DNA of 30,034 nt, from assembly GCA_001931875.2 (NCBI GenBank), contig MSJH02000255.1:1-30034 (forward strand). The letters are read 5' to 3'. How positions within the stretch are numbered: position 1 is the stretch's first letter; the number at the start of each line of letters is the position of its first letter. The notes beneath the pieces are model-generated. The model searched no databases. It was not told where the DNA came from and saw nothing but the letters and a program-made list of their open reading frames with translations. Made by a program: the position numbers and the translations under genes. The stretch is from Byssochlamys sp. IMV 00236. Taxonomy: Eukaryota > Ascomycota > Eurotiomycetes > Eurotiales > Thermoascaceae. Below are positions 1 to 10,100 of this stretch, one piece after another.

Positions 1-701
1 AAAAAAAAAAAAAAAAAAAAAAAATAGGATTTGTTATTACCATGAAAGAAGCACCACAGACTATTCCAACATTATGGACAAGAGTGAATGAATTTAGGGA
101 AATCTATCCTCAGCATGTTTTAGATTTGAATTCTACTATTTACCCATGGATCTACAGTGATCGCGAAGATGATTACAACTACTGTCACTTTTGGACTAAT
201 TTCCAGTTGGCAGATTTATCGTTTTTTAGATCAGAAGCTTACCAAAAGTACTTTGAATATTTGGATAAAACTGGCAATTTTTTCTATGAGAGGTAAAAAA
301 CGCACATATGCACACACACACGCATTATAATAACCTATTTAGATGGGGTGACGCGCCTGTACAAACGATTGCCGCAGCCTTGTTTTTACGAAAGGAAGAA
401 ATTCATTTCTTTAATGAAATCGGATATACTCACTCAATAGCAACCCATTGTCCATACGATGAACAACTGTTAAGAAGCTGTAGCTGTGATGTTACTTCTA
501 ATTATGGTAATATGCACCCTTTTTATTATTACAATTTTAATTTATGTATAAACAATATGTGTACATATAGATCTGTATCAAGACAGCTGCTTAAAGAAGT
601 TACTTAAAATCATCAATCCTCAATTACTCGACGATATGAAGGCATTCCTCAGTAAGAAGGACATTTCTATACCTGAGATGATAAAAATACCACCTCAATA
701 A
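1..701 (+). CDS. GT15 alpha-mannosyltransferase (Kre2/Mnt1 family), 3' part
   Basis: C-terminal about 190 residues of a Golgi type II mannosyltransferase that extends mannose chains on secreted proteins. Exons are <1..292, 343..506 and 571..701 (TAA 699-701), with introns of 50 and 64 nt. Visible family blocks are TIPTLW, NYCHFWTNFQLADL, FFRSEAYQKYF, NFFYERWGDAPV, IHFFNEIGY and the Cys-rich SCSCD...DSC segment. Coding appears to run in frame upstream of the first visible ATG (42), as GFVIT, which matches GFTIA in the next gene, so the N-terminus and membrane anchor lie outside the window. The 5' limit is unclear because bases 1-24 are all A; an intron ending at the AG at 26-27 is also possible. 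The Glu of the usual HFWSNFE block is Gln here. This copy has no intron at the block, whereas its tandem neighbour does. Family call is firm; activity is uncertain. Confidence 0.87.
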
Positions 702-830
702 TAAACTTTCTCCTTATTTTAAGCATTGTTCTCTTTTTCTCAAGAAGCATTTGTTTATTTATTAAATTCAAGCATTTGTTTTTGGTATACATTGATTTAC
801 ATTCCTTACTCGCTCAACATCAAGGGAGCT

Positions 831-933
831 GAAAAGGAAAGAAAGAGAAAAAGAGAGAAAAAGAGAGAGAGAGAGAAAAGATAGCTAAAAGGGGTTCTTT
901 TGTTTTTTTTCTTCTTCTTCCTTCTTCTTTTCT
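831..933. repeat. Polypurine tract followed by polypyrimidine tract
   Basis: Bases 831-881 are an unbroken purine run (GA/GAAA units). After about 20 mixed bases, 903-933 is an unbroken pyrimidine run (T and CTT units). Both lie directly upstream of the ATG at 958. They could act as a promoter element or 5' leader, or form a hairpin or triplex. Only the composition is observed. Confidence 0.85.
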
Positions 934-957
934 AAAGCATATTCCCTTCTTTTACTC

Positions 958-2536
958 ATGTATAAAAGGCAATTGTGTTCAACAAGAAATGCTCTTCGGT
1001 TCATCTTTATAGGATTGGCCTTATTTGGTGTCATTCTTCTTTATAAGTCAAAATTTTCTTACAATACCTACTATTGCAATTCATCCAAAGACTGCTATGA
1101 ATTACTAAAAGATAAAGCAAAACAGTTTCAGCAATATTCTGGTATCAATGAATACTTTATAAAGGACCAAGAAGAGGAACAGAAGAAATGGAATACAGTA
1201 TCAGAAACATCTATGGCTGTAGACACGGTTGATAACAAAGTGATAATCGCTGATGACGATGATGACAATGATGCGTCCCCTGAAGAATTAGAATACCAAA
1301 GATTGACAAATACCAGTCTGCCTCGAGTTAAGGGCGCCTTTGTTGTACTGGCTAGAAATAGCGAGCTTTATGCCTTGAGATCATCCATGCGCTATCTGGA
1401 GGATCGCTTCAACCGTAAATACAATTACCCTTGGATATTCTTGAACGAGCAGCCATTCACAGAAGAATTCAAAGAGTTGACGAGCATGATGACAAGTGCA
1501 CAAGTCTACTATGGCTTGGTCCCTGAAGAGCATTGGAGTTATCCAGAATGGATAGATAAAGAACACGCAGCAGAGTGTCGAAAGGATCTGGAAAATCGTG
1601 GTATTCTTTACGGTGGAAGTGAAAGCTACAGACACATGTGCAGGTATCAATCAGGATTTTTTATGCTGCATCCTTTGCTTGATGATATTGATTATTACTG
1701 GTAAGTATATCATCATCTATATGTGGCTTACTCTCATCCCCCCTCTTTTTAAATTTACAAAGGCGTGTAGAACCTGGCGTGAAATTCTCTTGTGACATTG
1801 ATTATGACCCATTCAGACTTATGCAAGAAAGAGATCTCAAATATGGATTCACCATTGCATTAAAAGAATATTTTGAGACCATTCCTACGCTATGGGAAGT
1901 GACTAGAGACTTTGTTCAAAACCATCCTCAATACATCTATCCAAGAACAAGAAAAGACAGTCTTTTAGGAATAATTAGTGATGACAATGGCTGGTCATAC
2001 AATCTGTGTCATTTCTGGAGTAACTTTGAGGTATAATATACATAATGATACTATTATCTTCAACTTAAAAAAGTTGTCTCTAGATTGCTTCAGTCAAGTT
2101 TATGCGCTCAGAAGGATATCAAGCATACTTTAGATACTTGGATGAAGCCGGTGGATTCTTTTATGAAAGGTTAGACATACTACGTTTCGCATCTATGATT
2201 GGCTAATTTTTTTTTGTTAGATGGGGAGATGCGCCTGTTCATTCCATTGCTGTGGCGTTGATGCTGAAGAGATCTGATGTTCATTGGTTTTATGACATTG
2301 GCTACAAACATGACTTTTTTGAACATTGTCCTACAGAAGATAAATGGTTACTTCAAAGTAAATGCTACTGTGATCCCGAAACGACCTTTGGTAATATATA
2401 TACATATACCAGCTTTTTCATACTAAATCCTCTATTAGATATAAATCCTGGTGCCTGTACGCCTCGTTTTTTGGAGGTAATGAATAAAACAGCTACAAGC
2501 TTCATTGTTACCCGTCCAGATAAGGACGATTATTAG
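958..2536 (+). CDS. GT15 alpha-mannosyltransferase (Kre2/Mnt1 family), complete
   Basis: Five exons: 958..1700, 1763..2030, 2084..2169, 2221..2390, 2439..2536 (TAG), giving 454 residues, close to yeast Kre2/Mnt1. All introns are GT...AG and 48-62 nt long. Residues 14-31 form a hydrophobic signal anchor after a short basic N-terminus (type II Golgi topology), followed by an acidic stem (DDDDDND). The catalytic domain shows RVKGAFVVLARN, SMRYLEDRFN, YPWIFLNEQPF, CRYQSGFF, YYWRVEPGVKF, CDIDYDPF, CHFWSNFE followed by IAS, FFYERWGDAPVHSIA and CDPETTFD...CTPRF. The family transfers alpha-1,2-linked mannose from GDP-mannose during O- and N-glycan elongation. It keeps the Glu that the upstream paralogue lacks. 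Two intron positions (inside the Arg of YERW, and inside the Asp after the CxCD segment) are shared with the upstream gene, so the pair is a tandem duplication. Confidence 0.93.
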
Positions 2537-2587
2537 ACATTTGCCAAGCAATTCATTTATTAATACTATTTTTGACTTTTATCATGT

Positions 2588-2593
2588 AATAAA
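2588..2593 (+). promoter_or_regulatory. Probable polyadenylation signal AATAAA
   Basis: AATAAA 51 nt after the stop of the second mannosyltransferase gene. The next gene converges from the right with its stop at 2701, so the 3' untranslated regions are close or overlapping. Confidence 0.5.
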
Positions 2594-2700
2594 CATCTAT
2601 TAAAATGAAAGCATGTTATAACTATTACAATGTGCAAAAATGAGGGTGTATTTATTGCTACAATAACAAAACATGCTATACAAGAGAAACACAAGTTTTT

Positions 2701-4275
2701 TTAATGACCAGGCTTTCCTGGATGAGTCTCGATGAATGTGCCAGAAGGAGTTTGTTGGTTATGTCCCAGATCTACTGAGAGACGATATGTTTGCTGTTGT
2801 TGTTGTTGTTGTGGTTGCGGTGATGTAAGAGGTTGTTCTAGATGGTAGTTGCCGACAGTAGGACTGTTGTGTGATGGCTGAGCTTGTTGATATGACATGT
2901 TTGGACTGTGATATTGTTCTTGATACTGATAGTTGGGATCATGGTACATTTGTTGATTTGGATCGTGGTAGACTTGTTGATGAGGATCATGATACATTTG
3001 CTGATGAGGATCAGGATAGGTCTGCTGGTTGGGATCATAGTAGCCTTGTTGATGTGGATCGACGTACATTTGTGCGTTGGGATCATGGTACATCTGTGTG
3101 TTGGGGTCTTGATACACTTGTTGGCCGTTGTCATGGTATAAGTGTTGATCAGGACCATGATAAACTTTATCTTGCTGTTGATTAGGGTCATGTTGATAGG
3201 CATCATGTTCGTTTGGCTTGGATTCGTAGTACATCTCTTCTTGCTGAGTAACAGGATATGTAGCAGCAGCAGCAGCACCAGCAACAACAGCAGCGCCGGG
3301 AGCAAAGTTAGTAGGTTGACCGTGAGCATAGGCTGCATCATGAGCATATCCAGCATCTTGATAGTGTTCATGAGATGCAGCATTATAATATTGGTTTCCA
3401 GGCTCTTGATAGGCACCAGCGTAGGTTACAGTAGGTGAAGCAGCAGCAGTGTAATCGTGAAGGTTACCTACAGTAAAGCCTTGTTCAGATGGATGAGCGG
3501 CGCCTCCTTGATATGCATCATAATTCTTTGTTCCGTCGCCTGTTGTGCCATTAGGCGTGAAAATCTCGTCCATAGTCCTGCTTGCCCGCGTACTTTTAGC
3601 TTTGTGTCTGCTACGACGAATCATCAATAAAGCAAAGGCACCAATGGCCGCGACACCGGCAATGGCACCAACAATACCGCCAATGAGTGCGGTATTGTTG
3701 GGGTTCTCTGTGGTAGGTGCAACAGAAGATGTTGCACTGGGTTGAATGCTTTGAGTAGATGAGATGCTTGGTATAGCGGTGTTTGACATCATGGAAGTTA
3801 TTGCTTCTGTTATGGCCGCAGTAGTGGACGAGGAAGAAAGATTGGGCACAATGACGGATGAAGCAGCATTGACAGATGGCGTGTTGGCAACAGATGATGC
3901 TACTGGAGCTGCAGTAGTGGTAGCAACAGCCTTAGTGGTAGTAGGATCAGGCCTCTGCTGAGTGGTTGTAGCTGGCTTTGGTTGAGCAGCAGTCGTCGTC
4001 GTTGGTTCTGGTTTCGGCTGCGTGGTCGTAGGCTCTGGCTTTTGTTGAGTCGTTGGTTCTGGAGCAGCACTTGTCTTAGGACTAGTCGTGTTGGGAGGAT
4101 CGGCGTTTGCAAAAGGATCAGATGCGTCTTTACTGCTCGAAGGATTATCAACAGCTGCACCATTTACGCCAGTATCTTTGGCACCTGTGCCCTTAACATC
4201 GGCACTTTTTGTTTGACTGCCTTGAGTGTCTTTATTAGCAAATCCGTCCGTACTGTCCTTTGTAGGCTCAACCAT
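2701..4275 (-). CDS. Ser/Thr-rich single-pass membrane protein with DPNQQ-repeat tail
   Basis: Uninterrupted 524-codon frame; I do not recognise a named family. Residues 1-70 are hydrophilic with no signal peptide. Residues 71-117 repeat a PEPTTT unit, and 118-195 are Ser/Thr/Ala-rich, likely O-mannosylated if extracellular. Residues 196-219 form one Gly/Ala-rich transmembrane helix, followed by a basic stop-transfer run (RRSRHKAK). The tail is Tyr/Gln/Asp-rich: 361-450 contain about ten copies of a YxDPNxQ-like unit, and 488-495 a short poly-Gln. The order Ser/Thr-rich ectodomain, GG(I/V)VG-type helix, polar tail resembles Mid2/Wsc-type cell-wall stress sensors, but the missing signal peptide and Cys domain leave that as analogy. 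TATAAGG on the minus strand at about 4366-4372 sits roughly 90 nt upstream of the start. Confidence 0.8.
   Translation of the reverse strand: MVEPTKDSTDGFANKDTQGSQTKSADVKGTGAKDTGVNGAAVDNPSSSKDASDPFANADPPNTTSPKTSAAPEPTTQQKPEPTTTQPKPEPTTTTAAQPKPATTTQQRPDPTTTKAVATTTAAPVASSVANTPSVNAASSVIVPNLSSSSTTAAITEAITSMMSNTAIPSISSTQSIQPSATSSVAPTTENPNNTALIGGIVGAIAGVAAIGAFALLMIRRSRHKAKSTRASRTMDEIFTPNGTTGDGTKNYDAYQGGAAHPSEQGFTVGNLHDYTAAASPTVTYAGAYQEPGNQYYNAASHEHYQDAGYAHDAAYAHGQPTNFAPGAAVVAGAAAAATYPVTQQEEMYYESKPNEHDAYQHDPNQQQDKVYHGPDQHLYHDNGQQVYQDPNTQMYHDPNAQMYVDPHQQGYYDPNQQTYPDPHQQMYHDPHQQVYHDPNQQMYHDPNYQYQEQYHSPNMSYQQAQPSHNSPTVGNYHLEQPLTSPQPQQQQQQQTYRLSVDLGHNQQTPSGTFIETHPGKPGH
2926..3195 (-). repeat. Coding tandem repeat, YxDPNxQ-like units
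   Basis: About ten degenerate 8-10-codon units (YHDPNQQ, YQDPNTQ, YVDPHQQ, YPDPHQQ and similar) in the cytoplasmic tail of the membrane protein. DNA units resemble TTGTTGATTTGGATCGTGG and vary mainly at third positions and at His/Asn. Confidence 0.85.
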
Positions 4276-4552
4276 AATGAGATGAGGGAAAAGAAGAGAA
4301 AAAAGAAAATAAAAAATTATGTGCTACATTAAAAAGACAAGGGAAGGACAAGTCGACCTGGGATCTCCTTATAAAAAAGGTTATGTACGCCATCAGTGAA
4401 AGAATCTTACTATTAAGGGAAAAAGTGTAACAAAGACTGAGTTTCATTTAAGTTATACAAGGAACATGTTGATACATTACCAAGTCACACCAGTCTCACA
4501 TTTTCCTCCTTCAGAAGAAACTTCCTAAAGAGAAAAAATAGCCAAACGACCA
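4276..4552. other. Intergenic, promoter side of the minus-strand membrane protein
   Basis: No coding signal. It holds the TATA-like CTTATAAAAAAGG at about 4369-4381 and a 12-mer, CCAAACGACCAA (4542-4553), also present between SmD3 and RCL1 at 27951-27962. Confidence 0.5.
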
Positions 4553-5730
4553 AACTTTGTATTCGTTGTTCAATATCCCTCTGTTCGTGTAAGCGAATAC
4601 TTCATCTGCAGCATTCGAAAGGATAGCGACCTTGTAAAATTAATTGAAAAAGCCAAGTTAATCATTTGGGACGAGATGCCGATGCAGCACAAACATTGTC
4701 TTGAAGCTGTTCATCGCACCTTGCAAGACATTTGTGGCGATCCTGAGGAGCTGTATTTGATTGGGGGAAAGCCTGTTGTCCTTAGTAGTGATTTTGCGCA
4801 GATTCCTCCTGTGGTCCGAAGGGGCAACAGAGCTGATACTGTCAGTGCCTCTGTCAGATAATCATTTCTTTGGTCAAGGTTCCAGCTCGTGAGTCTTACG
4901 CAGAATATGCGTTTAACAAACCTTTTGAACCCACATGATATTGCATTTGCAAAATTTATAGCAAATGTGCCATACGATCATACGCTTTACGGCTCAATGG
5001 CACTTCCTGGCTACATTCATCAGACCAAGCAATTGAATGAATTTATTAGCAAAGTCTATAAAGATGATGAAATCAGCAATTCGATGACGATACACAATGG
5101 TCAGTATTTTGGTGAAAGAGCCATATTAGCTACCAGAAACGGCACAGTTGGAAGATCAGCAAGGTTGTCCTGAATAAAATGTCTGGCGAAAAGGTTACGC
5201 TTCTGTCCACGGACTCTACTGACGTAAATGAAGCTGATGGTTTATATACTGTTCCAACAGAATATTTGCACAGCTTGGATCCCACAGGCTTATCCTCATC
5301 TAAGCTTGAGCTCAAAGTTGGCACACCAATAATGCTATTAAGGAACGTTGACCCAGCAGGAGGCCTATGTAATGGCACTCGCCTGGTTGTTGTACGAATT
5401 GGCAGCTATATGCTTCAGGCTCGCCTAGCCAATAAGCCAGATGGTCCATTAGAACTTATACCTCAGTTTACGCTGTCAACACAAGAAGGCGAATTGCCAT
5501 TCATCCTAACAACAAATCAATTTCCTGTCAGGCTCATGGTTTCACTTAACCCAAGGGACGATCGCCACCCTCTTCTCCAATTCGGCTCATTATCGTTCTT
5601 CTCCTTTCTGGGGATCATCCTGCTTAATATTTGGAATGCTCACTGGATGACGGTTTTTCAGAACACACCTTTCCTATGGTCTTGCATCGTCGAAACAAGT
5701 GATACTGCGTTATGGCGATTTCAGTTTGAG
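4553..5730 (+). mobile_element. Helitron PIF1-like helicase remnant (decayed)
   Basis: Fragments of the C-terminal half of a Helitron Rep-helicase. In order: FNIPL (about 4573), KLIEKAKLIIWDEMPM (about 4638-4684, Walker B), a degenerate motif III (SSDFAQIPPVV), LWSRFQLVSLTQNMRL (about 4870), the block with RNGTV, KVTLLSTDS, GTPIMLLRNVDPAGGLCNGTRLVV (about 5317-5390) and FPVRL. Damage: in-frame TAA at 4859-4861, a frameshift near 5150, frame drift near 4600, and loss of frame after FPVRL (5532), beyond which only a weak YGLASSK echo of the last helicase motif remains (about 5675). Helitrons are rolling-circle transposons; this copy cannot encode a working helicase. No ends were identified. Confidence 0.85.
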
Positions 5731-6059
5731 CTGTTGACAGTGATGAATAGCTCCTTTGCCTTCTTTTGTTTGTTTCTCTTTTTGTACTTATATAATTTTA
5801 TTGTACTTTCTTCTTAAAATAATGTGACTATATTTATTTAATAGATTGGGATAGTCTATGACTACTTCCCCCTACAAAAAAAAGGGAAACACTACATGCA
5901 CAGAAAAATTCACGAAAAAATGAATTAGCTAATTTTTTTAGAGATAAAGCGCGGTGAACAATGTGCGCACGAGGAGGCTAATGCTACGGGCGCTTCCTTG
6001 GGGGCACTACCTGTGGCGTCACTTTACAACTTGACATTACAAAATTCGCTATCTGACCT

Positions 6060-6206
6060 AAGACTGTCCAGTGGGATATTCTTTATAATTACACTGAGAA
6101 TCTTGGTTCTTTGTTGATCAAACTGACAACATAAAAAAAAATTAAAATACAGCAATGACCACATTTCTTTTTTATCTCTTTCTTTCTTCTTTAAAAGACA
6201 AAATTC
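6060..6206. repeat. Dispersed non-coding repeat, copy A
   Basis: Aligns with 29611-29752 over about 145 bp in the same orientation. Shared blocks are CTGTCCAGT, TGATCAAACT, ACAACATAAAAAA and TTTATCTCTTTCTT in the same order with similar spacing. Divergent and non-coding, probably a relic of a transposable element or its 3' end. No terminal repeats or target duplications seen. Confidence 0.65.
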
Positions 6207-7094
6207 ACATTCTACATCAAGGAACATGGAAAGACATCTGTTCTCTGAACAGGGTTAGCTTGACGTTGCGCATTGAGAAGGTTTGTTGACGATATTACAG
6301 GTTATGTCTGTAGTGCATTTCTTCGTGCGCGTAGTGTACACTTTTTTCGTGAATTTTTCCGTTTCCCAAAAAAAATATTCAAGTCTTCTTTTTATAATGA
6401 ATGTAATTCGCATGTCGATTTATTCGCCTTTTTGAATAACAAAGCTGAATACAGCAATTGTGACAAAAGCTTTTCCCAGCGTCAAATTTCAGAATGAATT
6501 TACCGTGAGTAGTAAGGATTTCTGCTCGAAGCAAGTTGCAAATTCTGGGCAAAGCAATGTTTTCTGTTGACCGCTGAAACTGTATCAAGTCTTTTTCATG
6601 AAACAACACTGGATCCCATAGTTGCTATAGGATACTTTCTTACCCATCATACCCTTCAACAAATACCTCGACATCACTGGTGAAGCTTGATCCTAATGTT
6701 GTTATCTCTAACTGTAAAGGATATTCTATCAAAAAAAAAAAAAGACAATATGATCTGCAATCCAATACTAGATATCTTTTAAATCAAGTTAAAAGAACTT
6801 TGGAGAAAACAATTGAAGAAAACAAAAATTCATGCAAAAGAAGGACTACTTTCGATTGAGTAAATACAAAAGAATCTAAAAGACAATGAGAGAAGTGAAG
6901 GACAAAGCAATGCAGCTTTCAATGTAGACCCTCGCTTTATTAAAGACATATTGCTTTATTTAATCTCCTTTACATATTTTATCTTTAAAGTGATGAATTA
7001 AATATCTTTATCAAAAAGAGATGCTAGAGTCATCCACACAGTGTTTTACTACACTTTTATGAATAATATGCTGCCAATGTGACCCCAGCGTTAA

Positions 7095-7102
7095 TCACGT
7101 GA
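7095..7102. promoter_or_regulatory. TCACGTGA palindrome (E-box/CDEI-like)
   Basis: Perfect 8-bp palindrome containing CACGTG, 78 nt upstream of the TRS85 start codon. In fungi this core binds bHLH factors of the Cbf1/Pho4 type. Site and position are observed; binding is inferred. Confidence 0.45.
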
Positions 7103-7179
7103 ACTGAGAAACCCAAAAAGGGACCTCTTCTATTTTTCACCTTTTTCACCTCTTTTTATTTTTATTAATTAATAAAACC

Positions 7180-10100
7180 ATGAAAGAGCCATTCAATTTA
7201 GGCTCACACTTGTCTGCTCGTGATATCATTGCAAAGACTGTTGCGCCTGTAGTAGCTGTAACTGCTAGTGAAGATGCTGAAGAGCTCTGTAGACTGAACC
7301 ACATCCCTTCCTTCACTGATCTTATCAAGCCTTTTGGTGATACACTTGAAAAAGGTAAAAATACATAATACATAAAAGGACATAAGCTAATAACTCATAG
7401 TTACCCCACGCGATTGGCAAGGCGTGCCAATGTCAATTGATAACTTTAATGTACGTTTTAAATCAATAAATAAATTAGAAGAACCTAATCACCAAGCAGT
7501 AATGAGGCTTGTTCAAAACCAAGTGAAGTCTAGAGGAGAGCAATACACTGGAAACATAAAAAAGATCAGAAATAGAAGTGATGTTGCCGAGGACTATTTA
7601 AACGGTATTTTTATAGCATGATCTATATACATGGTTACTGATATGCTTACTAGTCCACTTGAATGATTTGACACCTTGGTATACCGATTTCAGAGATACG
7701 CTCCTTTCTCTTCGAGGAATAGCAGAATATGAGACCTTTGATCATCCAGTAGCCACTATGATTGTTATCTCATCATTAAACACTGATCCAATCAGCACTA
7801 TTATGCAACTCTATAATCCAAACATTCCGTCATTCACTCTAGACAAGCCCTACGTTGATACAAACATATTAAGATACTATGTCGTGCTTCATGATCCGAA
7901 TCTTACAACATTCGAGCAGTAAAGTATATCCTTATATGTTATTAAATCAATATTAAGCATACAATTATTAGTTCTATGGCTTTCTTTGATAAGCTCAAAC
8001 GAACAGTTGGGTTACACTGCTATTTACTCACTATTAACTCAAAGCCAAGAAATCCAAAAGATGAGGACAGTATAGAGGATAGATCTGAGGATAACATACG
8101 ACACATTTGGGAGGAACCATTATCCGAATCTTATCGCATCGAATCAGAGTTACAATCATATGTTACATCTAATCCAGACTCTAGTGTATCTTCCTTAAAT
8201 ACTACACCCCTTTCACCTTCTGTCGGAGGAGGACATACTCGATCAAGTTCCGTATCTTCAAGCACGAGTAATTTGCCTGCAACTGTAGTTCATGGGACAT
8301 CAGTACAGTCATTCCCCATCGATTCTGATAATAATAGCAACCAAGATAGTATTGCGCGCGAGACTATAGTTATCAACGAAGAACAACAACAAGCTTCAAT
8401 CCAATATGGAAGATGTCTTACAGATGAGAATGTAAATCAGATAAGGTCAATGGTCCAAGAATTTGTGGCTCAAAGTTTAATACCCTTTATGGAGCGAAAC
8501 GTTCAACAGTGGAATGAGCAAGTGGCATCAGCCCGTCGTGGATTGACAGGTCGACTGTTTGGTGCTAGTCGCCGATTATTTGGTACTTCCAGTCGTTCGT
8601 CTTCTACTCAATCCCTTCAGTCCGTTGCAGCACAGGGGCCCAACGTACCTTATGGGTCTAGCTCAATCACAGTTTATCCTTTTGCTGCTCCTGAAGCGCA
8701 AATGCGTAAATTAGCAGATTTTGCATTCATGCTACGAGATTATAAATTTGCATACACAATCTATGACACCGTTCGACGAGACTACGCCACTGAAAAAGCC
8801 TACAAGTATCATGCAGGTACACAGGAAATGATGGGGGTTTGCTTATTAATGATGGATCAACCACTGACGAGCAAGACTGACGTGGATCGTCACTTTGAAC
8901 TTGCTGTGCAACAATATTTGAACAGATGCAGATCCATCTTTCATGCAACGCGTACAACGATCATTTACTATGAACTGCTTAAAGATCGGCAAATGTGGAA
9001 AGACATACCAACCGCTTTGGTCAGAATGACAGGTGAAGATTCGGATCTAAGGTCAGGCCTTTTCTTGGAACAGGCTGCACATTGTTTTCTGAGAGTAAAC
9101 AAGCCAATGGTGCGAAAGTATGGATTCCATTTGGTTATGGCCGGTCATCGATACGGCAAGGCATCACAGGTAAAAATAAAAAATAAAAAATAACATTTCA
9201 CAAGTCAATAACAGTTGATGAATATACAAAGAGATTGCACGCTTATCGATGCTATGAACTGGCAGCAGCAGTCCTAGACAATCACTCTTGGTCCATAGCC
9301 AAGAATCATGTGCAATTTGCTCTGGGACGCCAAGCTTTCCATCTGGGTCGTCTTGAAGACTCAGTTGCCTATTTCTCGAATGTTTTGACAGACACCAAGC
9401 AAACATCTCAACAACAAATAGCTCACATTAGAGAATTTTTATTCATCTACAAGGTTAGCTTTTATAAACTATGTCTACAGCTTGACTAATTTTATTATAT
9501 AGCAATACGCAGCACAAGCCGGTTTCGACCCTTTAAAACGGTCATTCCCTAATCTGGGCTTACCTATCATCGATAATCGTACAATTCAAGTGACTCTATC
9601 CAACGCTCAATCCAATCTGACACATCGAGAAGAATGGGCAGCCATGGAAATTGAACTGTTGGAAGAAAGTATTGCGAATGGCTTCATTTCTAGCTCTAAA
9701 AGAGCTATGGCTGTTCAACAGCAAGATGATGATCGAATTGTTTGCGCTGTCGAAGGTAAAGAAAGAAAAGCAAGATGTATATATATATAAAGAATGAGTC
9801 TAATCACTTGTAAAATCGGGTAGAGTCTGCGATTATACATGTTGAGCTGTATAACCCGCTTCAGATAGCTATTACTCTAAACAGTGTTATACTTGGCTGT
9901 CAATATAAAGCTTCTTCCAAATCACAAGATTCTGAAACTGTTGAACATGAAGAAATGCTAGAAGGAAAGCAGATAGAAGGAAGTGATCTATTTGAATTTG
10001 AGCATTTTAAGCTACAAAAGGTATCTAGTGTCACTTTGGATCCATTGGAAAAAAAGACAGTAAGTGTTATTGTAGGTGATTGTTTAAGAAGACTAATATA

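Larger units (their letters stand above)
5820..7179. other. Gene-poor region between Helitron remnant and TRS85
   Basis: I see no convincing gene. Short open frames here (about 6024-6609, both strands) have no recognisable motif and biased composition. Contents: a GC-richer patch at about 5949-6020, one copy of a dispersed repeat at 6060-6206, an AT-rich stretch, and the TRS85 promoter with TCACGTGA at 7095. Confidence 0.6.

Noticed and set aside
2838..4332. Several long open frames on both strands opposite or within the membrane-protein gene.
   Set aside because: They arise from its repeats and biased composition; only the 524-codon frame has a sensible domain order.
6024..6227. 67-codon minus-strand frame.
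   Set aside because: Coincides with copy A of the dispersed repeat, and the frame is not kept in copy B.
6273..6609. Overlapping open frames on both strands (74 and 76 codons).
   Set aside because: No motif, no splice support and Phe/Lys-rich composition expected of AT-rich non-coding DNA.
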